Positions 62,189-64,000 of a stretch of 64,000 nucleotides of DNA are shown here, one piece after another. The stretch's first letter is position 1, and every line of letters starts with the position of its first letter. The notes under the pieces were generated by a model, which did not search any database, was not told the DNA's origin, and worked only from the letters and a program-made list of their open reading frames with translations. The translations under genes and the position numbers were made by a program. The stretch is from assembly GCF_030246945.1 (NCBI RefSeq), contig NZ_CP126742.1:2108001-2172000 (forward strand). Reading direction: 5' to 3'. The DNA is from Microbacterium sp. zg-Y1090. GTDB taxonomy: Bacteria > Actinomycetota > Actinomycetes > Actinomycetales > Microbacteriaceae.

Positions 62189-63160
62189 TCACTCGATCGC
62201 CGAGAGCAGCGAGATCTCCTCTTCGCGCGTCATCCCCGCGCGGCGGTCACGGTCCAGCCCCGCCGTGCGTTCGGCATCCAGCGTGCGTTCGAGCGTCGAG
62301 CGCAGCGGCCGCAGCCGCCCGCCCAGGATCTTGTAGGCGGCGTTCGACCGCGACCACACGCCCCGATGCCCCGATGGCACGGTCAGCGGCAGCGAGCGCG
62401 GGCCGGACCAGTGCCCGACGGCATGCTCGGCCAGCCACGAGTCCGACGCCGCCACGATGTCGCCCGTGTGCCCGGCGACCTCCCGCGCCTGCGCGAGCAC
62501 GTCCGCGAGCGCGTGGGGGTCGCCGACGGCGTTGACGACGCCGGTCCAGCGTGCGTCCCCGATCGCGACGATGAAGTCGGCGAGATCGTCCACGTCGATC
62601 ACCGCGGCGCCCTTGCCGTCGGTCTCGGGGACGAGCACCGGCGCATCCCCCGCGAGGGCGAACCGCGACACCCAGTAGCCGAACCGGTCGGTCGGGTCGC
62701 CAGGGCCGGCGATCAGCCCCGGGCGCACGATCGCGGCACGGTGCGCGAGGGCGCTGCGGACGATGGCCTCCGCCGCCGCCTTCTCGTGGGGGTAGTCCGA
62801 CTGCCCCGCCGCCGCGGGGCCGACCACCGCGTCGGACTCGTCGCCGTCGCCGTCGGCATCCGCGTACACCGAGACCGTCGAGACGAAGGTGAAGTGGCGG
62901 GTGTGGGCGGCGAGCGCGGTCACCGCGGACGCCACGTGGGCCGCATCCGAGGACACGTCCACCACTTCATCCCACTCCCGGTCGGCGACGGCGTCATACG
63001 CCCCCGGCGCCCCCCGGTCCGCCGTCACCAGGCGTGCCCCCTCGGGTGCGGGTCGTCGTCCGCGCGCCAGGCACGTCACCTTCGCGCCCTTGGCGAGCCA
63101 GCGCTCTGCCACCCGAGAACCCAGCCAGCCCGTCCCACCCAGCATCAGCACATCCACCAT
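62189..63160 (-). CDS. NAD-dependent epimerase/dehydratase family protein
   Basis: Extended-SDR-like protein of 323 residues. The Rossmann motif GGTGWLGSRVAERW is at residues 8-21, STVSVYAD holds the Ser position and DYPHEKAAAEAIV is the YxxxK motif variant (Tyr-x3-Lys), followed by AIVRPGLIAGPGDPTDRF. The C-terminal third is less conserved and ends TREEEISLLSAIE. Such proteins include reductases that act on isoprenoid or sugar substrates; the substrate is unknown. ATG at 63160 is the first Met in the family-like part. It is divergent from the AAA ATPase gene. Confidence 0.87.
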   Translation of the reverse strand: MVDVLMLGGTGWLGSRVAERWLAKGAKVTCLARGRRPAPEGARLVTADRGAPGAYDAVADREWDEVVDVSSDAAHVASAVTALAAHTRHFTFVSTVSVYADADGDGDESDAVVGPAAAGQSDYPHEKAAAEAIVRSALAHRAAIVRPGLIAGPGDPTDRFGYWVSRFALAGDAPVLVPETDGKGAAVIDVDDLADFIVAIGDARWTGVVNAVGDPHALADVLAQAREVAGHTGDIVAASDSWLAEHAVGHWSGPRSLPLTVPSGHRGVWSRSNAAYKILGGRLRPLRSTLERTLDAERTAGLDRDRRAGMTREEEISLLSAIE

Positions 63161-63286
63161 GGGTCGATTCCAGCAGAGCGGATGCCGCGGCGCGACGCCT
63201 TGCGCTCGGGTCGCCCTTGGGTATGGCGCGGCACCGACGGAGCCCCCGCTCGGCGCGGTGTCGGGGCGACCTGCCAGGATCGAGGG

Positions 63287-64000
63287 ATGCTCCGCACTCT
63301 CGCCGTCTCCGGCTATCGGTCGCTGCGCGACGTGGTCGTCCCCCTGGCCCCGCTCACCGTCGTCACCGGAGCCAACGGGTCGGGCAAGTCCAACCTGTAC
63401 CGCGCGCTGCGTCTGCTCTCCGCCACCGCCACCGGATCGCTCATCGCGGCGATCGCCCGTGAGGGCGGCCTCCCCTCCGTGCTGTGGGCGGGCCCCGAGA
63501 ACGGCGGCGGCGCGGCGACCCTGCGCCGTGCGCCGGTCGCCGTGCAGCTGGGCTTCGCCGGCGACGAGCTCGGCTACCTGATCGACCTCGGCATCCCGCA
63601 GTCCGACCAGCGCAACCTCTTCGCCCGCGACCCCGAGATCAAGCGCGAGCAGGTCTTCGCGGGAGCCCTGGCCAAGCCCGCCACCCTGCTCATCGATCGG
63701 CTGCGCGGCGCGACCCGGGTGCGCGACGGCGGCTGGACGACGCTGGACCAGACCCTGGCTCCCTTCGAGAGCATCGTCACCGACCTCGCGGACGGCGACA
63801 CCGCACCCGAGCTGCTGACGCTGCGGCGCATGCTCGGCGCGTGGCGGTTCTACGACCACTTCCGCGTCGACGCCGATGCCCCGGCGCGCCGGCCCCAGGT
63901 CGGCACCCGCTCACACACGCTGTCGCACGGCGGCGAGAACCTGGCGGCCGTGTGGGCGACCATCGAGGACGCCGGGAACGGCGCAGCCCTCGCCGCTGCG
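63287..64000 (+). CDS. AAA-family ATPase (RecF/SMC-like), 3' end beyond the window
   Basis: An open frame of 238 codons runs from ATG at 63287 off the right edge. It begins MLRTLAVSGYRSLRDVVVPL and has Walker A GANGSGKSNLYRALRLL at about residues 31-47, the pattern of the AAA_21 predicted ATPases (COG4637 type) related to RecF and OLD proteins. SHTLSHGGENLAAVWATIED near the visible end resembles the conserved LSxGExxLAA segment before the signature motif. Walker B is not yet reached. No ribosome site is clear; CAGGAT six bases upstream may give a leaderless message. Function is unknown; relatives occur both as housekeeping genes and in defence loci. Confidence 0.8.
   Translation, partial: MLRTLAVSGYRSLRDVVVPLAPLTVVTGANGSGKSNLYRALRLLSATATGSLIAAIAREGGLPSVLWAGPENGGGAATLRRAPVAVQLGFAGDELGYLIDLGIPQSDQRNLFARDPEIKREQVFAGALAKPATLLIDRLRGATRVRDGGWTTLDQTLAPFESIVTDLADGDTAPELLTLRRMLGAWRFYDHFRVDADAPARRPQVGTRSHTLSHGGENLAAVWATIEDAGNGAALAAA

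Overview
The window is about 64 kb of very GC-rich actinobacterial chromosome. The conserved gene order der-cmk-tyrA-rluB-scpB-scpA-parA-xerD-nudix-pyrG-recN-nadK-tlyA, the FBP-domain protein, the LPATG-anchored surface proteins and the leaderless start codons all point to Microbacteriaceae. The 16S rRNA reads AGGCTTAGATACCC where most bacteria have AGGATTAGATACCC, a signature I associate with Microbacterium, so a Microbacterium-like organism is my inference.

Layout. 0-4.2 kb: a tctCBA tripartite tricarboxylate transporter and a convergent TauE/SafE exporter whose 3' end is duplicated. 4.3-4.6 kb: a duplicated hairpin element. 4.8-12.6 kb: an accessory stress-type region with an FBP protein, two divergent alpha/beta hydrolases, a pyruvate oxidase, an SDR-DUF2252-PHB depolymerase unit in which every gene is damaged, a VOC protein and remnants of a second FBP gene and a recombinase. 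Four promoters here share one MerR-like architecture (TTGACC-N19-TTGRCT with an internal dyad). 12.7-19.1 kb: two divergent glycine-rich, Ig-like, LPATG-anchored surface proteins whose promoters carry the same inverted repeat (TTGGA-N6-TCCAA), plus a TetR gene. 19.1-21.2 kb: mobile-element scar with an IS3-family element, IS remnants, a 30-bp perfect palindrome and a repeated 25-mer beside tRNA-Pro(GGG).

21.3-29.1 kb: GNAT acetyltransferase, YhhN-type lysoplasmalogenase, S4 protein, a TetR/MFS divergon, a Nudix-NYN fusion, and anaerobic ribonucleotide reductase nrdD-nrdG behind a probable NrdR box pair. 29.1-29.75 kb: an intergenic array of 19-bp repeats and long hairpins. 29.75-47.6 kb: a long minus-strand housekeeping run, mostly overlapping genes, starting with a protein that carries about 27 Arg/Asp-rich decapeptide repeats. 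47.7-53.3 kb: a minus-strand 16S-23S-5S rRNA operon. 53.4-61.9 kb: satD and the arginine genes argC-J-B-D-F-(acyltransferase)-H. 62.2-64 kb: an NAD-dependent epimerase and the start of an AAA ATPase gene that runs off the window.

Several single-base indels at universally conserved 16S positions suggest uncorrected sequencing errors in the rRNA operon. The one frameshift seen in a protein gene (DUF2252) should be read with that in mind.
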